Origin: Cerasibacillus terrae
GTDB lineage: Bacteria; Bacillota; Bacilli; Bacillales; Amphibacillaceae
DNA length: 64,000 nt
Direction of reading: 5' to 3'
Assembly: GCF_008039555.1 (NCBI RefSeq)
Contig: NZ_VDUW01000011.1
Coordinates: 1 to 64,000 of the forward strand
Position numbers and translations under genes: made by a program. Below are positions 26,906-35,245 of this stretch, piece by piece (the stretch's first letter is position 1; every line of letters starts with the position of its first letter). The notes beneath the pieces were generated by a model. That model made no database searches. It was not told where the DNA came from and saw only the letters and a list, made by a program, of their open reading frames with translations.

Positions 26906-26963
26906 TTGACAAAGAATATTAAAAAATATATAGTTAACACATACAATTGATAATGATTATCAA
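26906..26963 (+). promoter_or_regulatory. Promoter and Fur box of the siderophore uptake operon
   Basis: TTGACA (26906-26911), 17 bases, TATAGT (26929-26934), then TTGATAATGATTATCAA (26947-26963), a perfect 17-bp palindrome with the Fur consensus. Repression by Fur under iron sufficiency is expected. Confidence 0.88.
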
Positions 26964-26993
26964 TATTAATTGCATAAAAAGGTGGTTACTACT

Positions 26994-27791
26994 TTGGCAC
27001 GTCTATACACAGAAAATCTCTCTGTTCACTATGATAAAACAGCTATCATTCAAGATTTAACCATAGAAATCCCTGATGGAAAAATCACAACAATTATCGG
27101 TCCAAATGGATGTGGGAAATCAACCCTACTAAAAGCCATTACGAGAATTATTAAGTCCAAATCTGGCTCTATCATTTTAGATGGAAAACATATTTCCAAA
27201 GAAGATACCAAAGCGCTAGCTAGGAAGATGGCTATTCTCCCACAAACACCTGACAGTGCAAGCGGTTTATCTGTTGGTGAACTGGTATCATATGGACGAT
27301 TTCCATACCAAAAAGGCTTTGGGAAATTAACGAAGAAAGATTATGATGTCATCAATTGGGCATTAGAAGTAACGGGTACACAAGAATTTAAATATCGTTC
27401 TGTAGATGCGCTCTCCGGTGGGCAACGCCAACGCGTTTGGATTGCGATGGCACTTGCACAGGAAACGGAAATTATCTTTTTAGATGAACCGACTACCTAT
27501 TTAGATATGGCACATCAGCTAGAGGTTTTAGAGTTATTACAAAAATTAAATACAGAACAACAACGAACAATTGTCATGGTGCTCCATGATTTAAATCAGG
27601 CCGCACGTTTTGCCGATTTTATTATCGCTTTAAAAGATGGAAAAGTAGTGAAAGCTGGTAGTAGTGAAGAAGTTATCAATCATGATGTACTGAAACAAGT
27701 ATTTCAAATAGATGCAGAAATTGGACGTGACCCAAGAACAAATAAACCAATGTGTATCACATATAATTTATTACAAGGAGAATTTGTATGA
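26994..27791 (+). CDS. Ferric-siderophore ABC transporter, ATP-binding protein
   Basis: 265 residues, FecE/FhuC type. Walker A GPNGCGKST (about 36-44), the Q-loop with LPQTPDSASG, signature LSGGQRQRVWIAMA, Walker B IIFLDEPTTYLD and the H-loop VLHDLNQA are all present. I place the start at TTG 26994, ten bases after AAAGGTGG; the longer frame from 26970 begins upstream of that site. It is first in a four-gene operon, and its stop overlaps the next start (ATGA). The order ATPase, binding protein, permease, permease differs from the yfmCDEF order of B. subtilis. Confidence 0.92.
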   Translation: MARLYTENLSVHYDKTAIIQDLTIEIPDGKITTIIGPNGCGKSTLLKAITRIIKSKSGSIILDGKHISKEDTKALARKMAILPQTPDSASGLSVGELVSYGRFPYQKGFGKLTKKDYDVINWALEVTGTQEFKYRSVDALSGGQRQRVWIAMALAQETEIIFLDEPTTYLDMAHQLEVLELLQKLNTEQQRTIVMVLHDLNQAARFADFIIALKDGKVVKAGSSEEVINHDVLKQVFQIDAEIGRDPRTNKPMCITYNLLQGEFV

Positions 27792-28714
27792 AAAAAACAG
27801 CATTGTTTCTTATTCTAACTATACTTATCGCACTGACACTTGGTGCTTGCGGAAATGATTCAACAAAAACAGAAGAAAAGGAAAAAGTAGACAAAGAAAA
27901 CACATCTGAAACAACTACGTATGAATCAGAAGATGGCCCAGTAGAAGTTCCAGCAAATCCTAAGCGTATTGTAGTTCTCTCTGCATTTGCTGGAAATGTC
28001 ATGGCGTTAGATGGCAATCTTGTTGGTGTGGATTCCTGGTCTAAAATGAACCCTAAGTTTGACTTAGAAGGAGTAGAAGAGGTATCTGAAGATAATCTTG
28101 AAAAAATTATTGAATTAGATCCCGATTTGATTATTGGTTTATCCAATATTAAAAACAAAGATAAATTAAATGAAATTGCTCCAACAGTCACTTTCACATA
28201 CGGTAAGGTTGACTATTTAACACAGCATATTGAAATTGGTAAAGTCTTAAATAAAGAAGAAGAAGCACGTGCATGGGTAGAGGATTTTGAAAAACGTGCA
28301 AAAGAAACAGGGGAAAAAATTAAAGCTGAAATTGGCGAAGATGCGACCGTTTCTGTTATCGAAGCATATGATAAACAATTTTACGTTTATGGAGATAACT
28401 GGGGACGAGGTACAGAAATCTTATATCAAGCAATGGACTTAAACATGCCTGAAAAGGTAAAGGAAACAGCCTTAAAAGATGGATATTATGCTATTTCTTC
28501 AGAGGTTCTCCCAGACTTCTTCGGTGATTATGTTGTCTTAAGTAAAAATGAAGAAGCAGACATGTCATTTACAGAAACTGATACATTTAAAAATATTCCG
28601 GCCGTAAAAAATGATCGTGTTTTTGAAGTAAACATGGAAGAGTTTTATTTTAATGATCCATTGACATTAGAACTACAGCTGGATTTCTTTAAGAAACATT
28701 TTCTTAATAAATAA
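27788..28714 (+). CDS. Ferric-siderophore substrate-binding lipoprotein
   Basis: 308 residues. The signal peptide ends in lipobox LTLGAC (Cys about 21), a charged linker rich in Glu/Lys/Thr follows, then a class III periplasmic-binding-protein fold of the FecB/FhuD type. Visible parts are GPVEVPANPKRIVVLS, a long connecting helix region and the C-terminal FKNIPAVKNDRVFEV. It captures a ferric chelate (citrate or hydroxamate cannot be distinguished) outside the membrane and hands it to the two permeases. A 13-bp hairpin follows the gene and probably raises its level relative to the permeases. Confidence 0.9.
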   Translation: MKKTALFLILTILIALTLGACGNDSTKTEEKEKVDKENTSETTTYESEDGPVEVPANPKRIVVLSAFAGNVMALDGNLVGVDSWSKMNPKFDLEGVEEVSEDNLEKIIELDPDLIIGLSNIKNKDKLNEIAPTVTFTYGKVDYLTQHIEIGKVLNKEEEARAWVEDFEKRAKETGEKIKAEIGEDATVSVIEAYDKQFYVYGDNWGRGTEILYQAMDLNMPEKVKETALKDGYYAISSEVLPDFFGDYVVLSKNEEADMSFTETDTFKNIPAVKNDRVFEVNMEEFYFNDPLTLELQLDFFKKHFLNK

Positions 28715-28724
28715 TAATCCATAA

Positions 28725-28755
28725 AAAGGGAATTTTAAATATAAAATTCCCTTTC
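28725..28755 (+). terminator. Intercistronic hairpin after the binding-protein gene
   Basis: AAAGGGAATTTTA (28725-28737) / TAAAATTCCCTTT (28742-28754) with an AATA loop, a 13-bp perfect stem inside the operon. It may terminate some transcripts or stabilise the 3' end of the upstream message. Confidence 0.65.
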
Positions 28756-28786
28756 TTAATTTACAAAAGAAAGTCGAGAGATTACC

Positions 28787-29791
28787 ATGACACAACGAAA
28801 ACCTATTCGTTTTTTTTATAAATGTAGTATAGGTATACTGCTATTAATCTGTATGTTTATCATTTCGATTATTTTCGGTGCACTTGATACAACAATAAAA
28901 GATATATGGCTCGCTTTATTTTCGAATACAAAGACAGAAGCAGCTACCATTATTCATGATATCCGTTTACCAAGAGAAATTGCCGCTGTTTTTGTTGGGG
29001 CAGCATTAGCTGTCTCTGGTGCAATTATGCAAGGTATGACACGTAATCCTCTAGCAGATCCTGGCTTATTCGGATTAACGGCCGGAGCAAATGCTGCTCT
29101 AGCCATTGTGATAGCCCTATTCCCTTCACTAGGTACCTTTGGGATGATGGTTGCTAGTTTTATCGGTGCAGCAGTAGGAGCCTTTTTAGTCTTTGGGATT
29201 GCTAGTACAAAGAAAGGTGGCTTTTCTCCATTTCGAATTGTCTTAGCTGGAGCTGCTGTTTCTGCCTTTTTATTTGCTATTGCAGAAGGAATTGGAATAT
29301 ATTTTAAAGTTTATAAGGAAGTATCCATGTGGACTGCTGGTGGATTAATTGGTACAACATGGAGTCAACTGCAAATTATTGTTCCATTCATCGTCATTAG
29401 TATTGTTATTGCATTCTTACTTTCGAAGCAATTAACCATTCTCAGTTTAAATGAAGAGGTTGCGATTGGGTTAGGTCAAAAGACAATCATTGTAAAGGTA
29501 ATGCTTTTTATCCTTATTACGATTTTAACAGGGGCAGCTGTCGCACTTGTAGGAAATATGGTTTTCATTGGTTTGATGATTCCTCATATTGTTCGTGCCA
29601 TCGTCGGTACAGATTACCGCTTTATTTTACCAATGTCTGCCATTGTTGGAGCAATCTTTATGTTACTTGCGGATACCATTGGAAGAACGATGTACGCACC
29701 ATTAGAAACGCCAGTTGCAGCCATTATTGCGATATTAGGACTACCATTTTTCCTAGTTATTGTACATAAGGGAGGAAAAGTATTCTCATGA
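28787..29791 (+). CDS. Ferric-siderophore ABC transporter permease (FecCD family), first
   Basis: 334 residues with eight to ten membrane segments. FecCD-family landmarks are LPREIAAVFVGAALAVSGAI followed by QGMTRNPLADPGLFG near the N-terminus, and GLMIPHIVRAIVG late in the sequence, which contacts the ATPase. It forms the membrane channel with the next gene, whose start overlaps its stop by four bases. It is preceded by AAAGTCGAGAG, a weak ribosome binding site. Confidence 0.92.
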   Translation: MTQRKPIRFFYKCSIGILLLICMFIISIIFGALDTTIKDIWLALFSNTKTEAATIIHDIRLPREIAAVFVGAALAVSGAIMQGMTRNPLADPGLFGLTAGANAALAIVIALFPSLGTFGMMVASFIGAAVGAFLVFGIASTKKGGFSPFRIVLAGAAVSAFLFAIAEGIGIYFKVYKEVSMWTAGGLIGTTWSQLQIIVPFIVISIVIAFLLSKQLTILSLNEEVAIGLGQKTIIVKVMLFILITILTGAAVALVGNMVFIGLMIPHIVRAIVGTDYRFILPMSAIVGAIFMLLADTIGRTMYAPLETPVAAIIAILGLPFFLVIVHKGGKVFS

Positions 29792-30795
29792 TCCACCCAA
29801 CTTTAATGAAAAAACAACGTATCTATTTGTTCGTATTTACCCTATTCATTTTATCCACAGTCGTTATCGGATTAATTGTAGGTCCTGCCGCTTTATCCTT
29901 TGACCGTATTGTGGCTACTTTATTCGGACAAGGCACATTTAAAGAAGAATTTGTATTATATTCTATCCGTTTACCTCGCATCTTTATTACTTTACTATCT
30001 GGTATGGCCCTTGCATTATCTGGAGCGATTTTACAAGGAATCACGAAAAATGACTTGGCTGACCCTGGAATAATTGGGATCAATTCTGGTGCAGGCGTTG
30101 CAATTAGTATTTTCTTTTTGTTTTTCCCGGTAAAAGCAAGTTCATTAGCTTATGCCCTACCACTTGTTGCATTCATTGGAGCGATTGTGACAGCTATTTT
30201 AATTTACTTATTCTCCTATCAGAGAAATGCAGGACTAAATCCTACCAGACTAATTCTTGTAGGAATTGGTTTTTCTATGGCTTTCTCCGGTTTAATGATT
30301 TTCCTTATTTCATCTGCTGAGAGAGAAAAGGTAGATTTTATCGCAAAATGGATTGCTGGTAATATCTGGGGATCAGACTGGCCTTTTGTTTGGGCCATCC
30401 TCCCCTGGCTAATAATTCTTATTCCAATTGGATTATATAAATCCAATCGTTTAAATATATTAGGACTTAGTGACCCAGTTGCGATTGGAGTTGGTATCTC
30501 CATTGAAAAGGAACGCATTGTATTACTTCTAATAGCCGTCGCTTTAGCTGCCGCTGCGGTATCTGTAACAGGTGGCATTGTTTTCATCGGATTAATGGCG
30601 CCTCATATTGCAAAAGCACTGATAGGGCCTCGACATCAATTATTTATGCCAATTACAATACTAATTGGTGGCTGGTTACTTCTAGTAGCAGATACGATTG
30701 GGAGAAATCTCATTGACCCGAATGGTATTCCAGCAGGGATTATCGTTTCTTTAATAGGAGCACCTTACTTTATTTATTTACTACTTAAAAAATAA
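29788..30795 (+). CDS. Ferric-siderophore ABC transporter permease (FecCD family), second
   Basis: 335 residues. It has the same architecture as the preceding permease: IRLPRIFITLLSGMALALSG, then ILQGITKNDLADPGIIG, and GLMAPHIAKALIG near the C-terminus. The two permeases differ clearly in sequence, so they probably assemble as a heterodimer. It is the last gene of the Fur-controlled operon. No clear terminator lies between it and the SAM riboswitch promoter 15 bases downstream. Confidence 0.92.
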   Translation: MIHPTLMKKQRIYLFVFTLFILSTVVIGLIVGPAALSFDRIVATLFGQGTFKEEFVLYSIRLPRIFITLLSGMALALSGAILQGITKNDLADPGIIGINSGAGVAISIFFLFFPVKASSLAYALPLVAFIGAIVTAILIYLFSYQRNAGLNPTRLILVGIGFSMAFSGLMIFLISSAEREKVDFIAKWIAGNIWGSDWPFVWAILPWLIILIPIGLYKSNRLNILGLSDPVAIGVGISIEKERIVLLLIAVALAAAAVSVTGGIVFIGLMAPHIAKALIGPRHQLFMPITILIGGWLLLVADTIGRNLIDPNGIPAGIIVSLIGAPYFIYLLLKK

Positions 30796-30810
30796 AATTT
30801 TCACAAAGGG

Positions 30811-30839
30811 TTGACATTTTACAATATTGTCCGTAAACT
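30811..30839 (+). promoter_or_regulatory. Promoter of the met operon
   Basis: TTGACA (30811-30816), 17 bases, TAAACT (30834-30839). It lies about 40 bases upstream of the SAM riboswitch aptamer. Confidence 0.75.
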
Positions 30840-30880
30840 AGCTTATAAATCTTTTACAAATTAAATAAAAATAATCATTT

Positions 30881-31055
30881 CTTATCCAGAGAGACGGAGG
30901 GACAGGCCCGAAGAAGTCTCGGCAACAGATTCTATTAGAAAACTGTGCCAATTCCTGCAAATACTATTTTGATAGTATTTGAAAGATGAGGTGAAGATGA
31001 TTCTTAGAATAGAATCCTCCTTTTCTTATCAGATAAGAAAAGGGGGATTTTTTAA
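30881..31055 (+). ncRNA. SAM-I (S-box) riboswitch with terminator
   Basis: The S-box core is present in order: CTTATCCAGAGAGACGGAGG, GGCCCGAAGAAGTCTCGGCAAC, GTGCCAATTCCTGCAA and GATGAGG. After it comes a terminator stem AATCCTCCTTTTCTTATC (31013-31030) / GATAAGAAAAGGGGGATT (31032-31049) with a T-run. Binding of S-adenosylmethionine should favour the terminator and shut off metNIQ and the amidohydrolase gene. Confidence 0.95.
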
Positions 31056-31090
31056 TTCTAATATGTTGAGATGGGAAGGAGTTAGGTAAA

Positions 31091-32125
31091 ATGATTGAAT
31101 TTAAAAATGTATCCAAGACATTCCGAAGTGGACAGAAAAAAGTAGAGGCAGTAAAAAACGTATCCCTTTCGATTGACCAGGGGGACATCTTTGGAATTAT
31201 TGGATTTAGTGGAGCAGGAAAGAGTACATTACTTCGCTTAGTGAACATGCTAGAAAGACCTGATTCCGGTGCAGTACATATCCAAGGAATAGATATTCAG
31301 AAGTTATCTGCGAAAGAATTACGTAAAAGACGTCAGCGGATTGGTATGATCTTCCAAAACTTTAATCTCTTCAATGCACGAACCGTCGCTGGAAATGTTG
31401 GTTATCCGTTAAAATTAGCTGGAATTCCTAAAAAAGAACGAGAAAAAAAGGTCACAGAATTATTGCAATTTGTAGGATTAGCTGATAAAGCAAAAGACTT
31501 CCCTGATCAATTATCAGGTGGTCAAAAACAACGGGTAGGTATTGCACGGGCACTTGCTACATCTCCAGATATTTTAATTTGTGATGAAGCAACCTCAGCA
31601 CTTGACCCGGATACTACGGCAGATATTTTAAAATTATTGAAACAAGTAAACCAAGATTTTGGTGTCACGATTTTATTAATTACACATGAAATGCATGTCA
31701 TTCAATCCATTTGTAATAAAGTAGCCGTAATGGAAGCTGGAGAAGTAATTGAAACAGGGAATGTCTTTAACACATTTACAAATCCACAGCATGTAACAAC
31801 GCAAAAATTCATTCGTTCTGTTCAACAAGATTTACCATCGAAAAGTATATTAGAAAAGTGGAAAGCAAATGGTGGAAAAAAGTTATATCGTATCATTTTT
31901 CAGGGGGATATTACCAATCAGCCAATTTTATCCACGACTACACGAAAACATCATGTTGACTTTAATATTGTTTACGGATCTGTCCGTGAATTGCAAGAAA
32001 GGTTGTTTGGAAATCTACTTATTTCATTTACTGGCGATGATTCTCATATCAAGCAAGTTTTAAAAGAATTAAAAACCATTGTCAAAATAGAGGAGGTTGA
32101 TGATTATGAAAGTGGATTGGTCTAG
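31091..32125 (+). CDS. metN: Methionine ABC transporter, ATP-binding protein MetN
   Basis: 344 residues. ABC ATPase domain with Walker A GFSGAGKST (about 37-45), signature [15 protein letters not shown] and Walker B ILICDEATSALD. A C-terminal NIL domain (about 265-344) follows, which in MetN senses methionine and inhibits transport. GGAAGGAG lies before the ATG. It is first in the S-box-controlled operon and overlaps metI. Confidence 0.95.
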   Translation: MIEFKNVSKTFRSGQKKVEAVKNVSLSIDQGDIFGIIGFSGAGKSTLLRLVNMLERPDSGAVHIQGIDIQKLSAKELRKRRQRIGMIFQNFNLFNARTVAGNVGYPLKLAGIPKKEREKKVTELLQFVGLADKAKDFPDQLSGGQKQRVGIARALATSPDILICDEATSALDPDTTADILKLLKQVNQDFGVTILLITHEMHVIQSICNKVAVMEAGEVIETGNVFNTFTNPQHVTTQKFIRSVQQDLPSKSILEKWKANGGKKLYRIIFQGDITNQPILSTTTRKHHVDFNIVYGSVRELQERLFGNLLISFTGDDSHIKQVLKELKTIVKIEEVDDYESGLV

Positions 32126-32768
32126 TTTTTGGCCACAAATTGTAGAAGCAACCGGACAAACCATCACAATGGTTGTGGCGACTTTAATCTTTGGATCAAT
32201 TATTGGTATTACGATTGGCCTATTACTGTTCGTGACAAGGGAAAACAATATTTTGGAAAACAGGTTTTTATTTCAGTTATTGAATTTCATTATTAATATT
32301 ATTCGCCCAATTCCATTCATTATCTTCTTAGTCGCCATTTCACAATTAACGAGATTAGTAGTGGGAACAACGATTGGAACAGCGGCCGCAATTTTCCCGA
32401 TGACAATTGTCGCAAGTTTTACGATTGCTCGGGTGGTGGAAAATAATTTAGTTAGTATTGACCCTGGTGTCATTGAAGCTGCCCAAGCAATGGGAGCAAG
32501 TCCACTACGAATTATTTTTACCGTATTAATCCCAGAAGCACTTGGTCCACTTATTTTAGGACTCACCTTTGTTTCGGTTAGCTTGATTGATTTCTCAGCT
32601 GTTGCTGGAACAGTCGGTGGCGGGGGACTTGGTCATATCGCAATGACATATGGGTATCAACGATTTGATGGAAGTGTCATGCTTGTCACCGTCCTTATCC
32701 TAATCGTTATGGTTCAACTTGCTCAATGGATTGGAAATACACTATCCAAATGGATTATGCGAAGGTAG
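32106..32768 (+). CDS. metI: Methionine ABC transporter permease MetI
   Basis: About 220 residues, five to six membrane segments. It has the EAA-type loop EAAQAMGASPLRIIFTVLIP (about residue 120) and the MetI-typical SAVAGTVGGGGLG. I place the start at ATG 32106, nine bases after AGGAGG (32091-32096); ATG 32100 is also possible. The start lies inside the end of metN, giving translational coupling. Confidence 0.94.
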   Translation: MKVDWSSFWPQIVEATGQTITMVVATLIFGSIIGITIGLLLFVTRENNILENRFLFQLLNFIINIIRPIPFIIFLVAISQLTRLVVGTTIGTAAAIFPMTIVASFTIARVVENNLVSIDPGVIEAAQAMGASPLRIIFTVLIPEALGPLILGLTFVSVSLIDFSAVAGTVGGGGLGHIAMTYGYQRFDGSVMLVTVLILIVMVQLAQWIGNTLSKWIMRR

Positions 32769-32810
32769 TTATTTAAAAACATATACATTTAAAAAAAGGA
32801 GACATGTCAA

Positions 32811-33680
32811 ATGAGAAAAATATTTATTTTATTATCTATTATTGGTGTTTTATTTTTAGCTGCTTGTGGTGGGGAAAATAAGGAGGCATCTGGAAAGAAA
32901 GATGACAAGATCACCGTAAAAATTGGAATTAATGGTGCTGATGGTGAACTCTGGCCATTGTTAAAAGAAAAAGCAGCGAAGGAAAATATTGAGATTGAAT
33001 TAGTGGAATTTGCTGATTATACATTACCTAATAATGCTTTGGCACAAGGTGATATCGACATGAACGCCTTCCAACATATTGCATTTTTAGGACAATATGT
33101 GAAAGAAAGCGGAAAAGATATTGTGCCAATTGGCTCTACAATGTTAGCACCGATGGGATTATACTCCGAAAAAATAAACGATATAGCCGAATTAAAAGAA
33201 GGAGATAAAATTGCCATTCCGGACGACCCATCCAATCAAGCACGTGCACTTCGCCTTCTAGAAAGTGGCGGATTGATTAAACTTGCAGATGACTTCGGTA
33301 TGTTCGGTGACCCGTCAAAAATTGTTGAAAACAAATTAAACTTAGAAATTATTCCAATGACTGCACAACAAACACCTCGTGTTTTGCCAGATGTAGTAGG
33401 TTCCATAATAAATAATGGAATTGCTGGTCAAGCTGGTTTTTCACCAAACGAAGATCCAATTTTGAAAGAAGAAGTAAATGATGATAGTACACATCCATAT
33501 GTAAATGTACTTGCTACACGGGCTGAAGATAAAGACAATGAGACATACAAACGAATAGTCGAGCTTTATCAAGATGCGGATATTGAGGAAGCAATCAAAG
33601 AAGATACAAATGATGGAGCATTTCTCGTTCGCTTAACTCAAGAACAGTTGGAAGATGTATTTACTACATTAAAAAAATAA
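32811..33680 (+). CDS. metQ: Methionine-binding lipoprotein MetQ
   Basis: 289 residues of the NlpA/MetQ family. The signal peptide ends in lipobox LFLAAC (Cys about 19). The mature part shows WPLLKEKA, VEFADYTLPNNALAQGDIDM, NAFQH, IPDDPSNQARALRLLE and a conserved C-terminal region. It binds methionine (D or L in known members) and possibly N-acyl or oxidised forms. AAAAGGAGACA precedes the ATG. Confidence 0.94.
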   Translation: MRKIFILLSIIGVLFLAACGGENKEASGKKDDKITVKIGINGADGELWPLLKEKAAKENIEIELVEFADYTLPNNALAQGDIDMNAFQHIAFLGQYVKESGKDIVPIGSTMLAPMGLYSEKINDIAELKEGDKIAIPDDPSNQARALRLLESGGLIKLADDFGMFGDPSKIVENKLNLEIIPMTAQQTPRVLPDVVGSIINNGIAGQAGFSPNEDPILKEEVNDDSTHPYVNVLATRAEDKDNETYKRIVELYQDADIEEAIKEDTNDGAFLVRLTQEQLEDVFTTLKK

Positions 33681-33701
33681 AATACGAAGGGAAATAAATA
33701 A

Positions 33702-34910
33702 ATGACAACAACTTCAAACAATAAAATCATAAAAAGTTTATATGAATCTGTAGATAATAATAGCCAGTTATATATTGAAACGAGTCAGTTAATCCACGGA
33801 AAACCAGAAATTGGTAATGAAGAAGTATTTGCTTGTCAAACCCATGTTACCAATTTAAAAGATGCAGGATTTGAAATTACAACTGGAGTAGCAGGACATG
33901 ATACTTCCTTTTATGCTATTAAATCTAGCGGAAAACCTGGTCCAACTATTGCTTATCTTGCAGAATATGATGCACTTCCTGGAATTGGTCATGCCTGTGG
34001 CCATAATATTATCGGCACAATAAGTGTCGCTGCAGGAATTGCTTTAGGGGAAGTGATTCATGAAACAGGAGGACGTGTCGTTATACTAGGTACTCCTGCA
34101 GAAGAAGGAGGTCCTAACGGGAGTGCAAAAGGAAGCTTTGTAAAACATGGATATTTAGAAGATATCGATGCAGCCTTAATGCTACACCCTGCAGGAAAGA
34201 CTGCTGTAACGGGAGAATTTCTTGCAGTGGATCCACTTGATTTTCATTTTTACGGAAAAGCAGCACATGCTTCCGGAGCACCAGAAAAAGGAATCAACGC
34301 ACTCGATGCGGTCATTCAATTATTTAATGGCATTAATGCTTTGCGCCAACATTTACCTGCTGATGTTCGAATACATGGAATTATAACACATGGCGGAGAT
34401 GCACCAAATATTATTCCAGAATATGCTTCTGCTCGCTTTTATATTCGGGCTGAAACATGGAAAAAAACAGAAGAAACTGCTACAAAGGTAAGAGCAATTG
34501 CTGATGGAGCTGCCCTTTCCACTGGAGCGAGAGTTAAAGTAGAACGATTCCAAAACGAAGTAAAAGATTTCGTGATAAATGAAACTTTCGATGACATTTT
34601 AAAAAAGGAATTAGAAATACTTGGCGAGATTGTTCATACAGAAAGAGGGAAAGGAAAAGGTTCTACAGACGCAGGAAATATTAGCTATGAAGTTCCTACA
34701 GTACACGGTTTTATTAAAATCGGCCCAGATGACTTAATCGGCCATACAGTAGAGTTTCGCGAAGCTGCAAAATCAGATCTCGGAAATGAAGCATTGCTGA
34801 CAGGCGCAAAAGCACTTGCAGCTACAGGATATCGTTTACTATCAGACGAACAATTACTCCACAAAATAAATGAAGAATTCACACGAAAACGAAAAGAAAA
34901 AGAATCATAA
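33702..34910 (+). CDS. M20-family amidohydrolase (ACY1L2/AbgB-like)
   Basis: 402 residues. M20 metallopeptidase with AEYDALPGIGHACGHN (metal ligands D and H, about 90-105), EEGGPNGSAKG, and a dimerisation domain starting at FHFYGKAAHAS. The late GSTDAGNISYEVPTVHG contains a further metal ligand region. Such enzymes cleave N-acyl or aminobenzoyl amino acids. It is the fourth gene of the SAM-riboswitch operon, 21 bases after metQ. This suggests it deacylates an imported N-acyl methionine, cysteine or dipeptide-like sulfur source (inference). AAGGG(A)AA precedes the ATG. Confidence 0.9.
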   Translation: MTTTSNNKIIKSLYESVDNNSQLYIETSQLIHGKPEIGNEEVFACQTHVTNLKDAGFEITTGVAGHDTSFYAIKSSGKPGPTIAYLAEYDALPGIGHACGHNIIGTISVAAGIALGEVIHETGGRVVILGTPAEEGGPNGSAKGSFVKHGYLEDIDAALMLHPAGKTAVTGEFLAVDPLDFHFYGKAAHASGAPEKGINALDAVIQLFNGINALRQHLPADVRIHGIITHGGDAPNIIPEYASARFYIRAETWKKTEETATKVRAIADGAALSTGARVKVERFQNEVKDFVINETFDDILKKELEILGEIVHTERGKGKGSTDAGNISYEVPTVHGFIKIGPDDLIGHTVEFREAAKSDLGNEALLTGAKALAATGYRLLSDEQLLHKINEEFTRKRKEKES

Positions 34911-34914
34911 TGAA

Positions 34915-34965
34915 GACTAAGGTTCAGATGGAATTTTTACTCCACCTGAACCTTAGTCGTATTTT
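34915..34965 (+). terminator. Terminator-like hairpin repeat behind the met operon, copy 1
   Basis: GACTAAGGTTCAG (34915-34927) / CTGAACCTTAGTC (34946-34958) extended inward by AGATGGA / TCCACCT, followed by GTATTTTC. The same hairpin, shorter by one base pair, occurs at 47956-47997. The sequence after it (to about 35060) is also weakly similar to that after copy 2. Confidence 0.75.
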
Positions 34966-35065
34966 CTCAGATTAACTGGCTGTATATGACCTCACTGATT
35001 GAGGTTTAACTTTATCTCGAAGCTCCGTGGAAGTATTAGTAATTCCTGAAGATGAAGCTGTTTCA

Positions 35066-35116
35066 CAAAACACCCTATGTCATGACCAGCATTGGCCAGG
35101 CATAGGGTGTTTTTAT
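35066..35116. terminator. Bidirectional terminator between the met operon and hprK
   Basis: AAAACACCCTATG ... CATAGGGTGTTTTT, a stem of about 12 bp with an A-run on one side and a T-run on the other, between convergent genes. Confidence 0.8.
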
Positions 35117-35139
35117 CGTTCTTACTGCTTCCCCTATAT

Positions 35140-35181
35140 AAAGAAAAGCATATCTACGTTTTTCCAACCTAGATATGCTTC
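35140..35181 (-). terminator. Terminator of the HPr kinase-like gene
   Basis: AAGCATATCTA (35146-35156) / TAGATATGCTT, 11 bp, followed by TTCTTTATA on the minus strand. It lies about 65 bases 3' of the stop. Confidence 0.65.
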
Positions 35182-35245
35182 AGCATTGCATTATTAAGAT
35201 GATTCTATTCCTTTAAGCCGTTTACATGTCATACATGATAATCTT

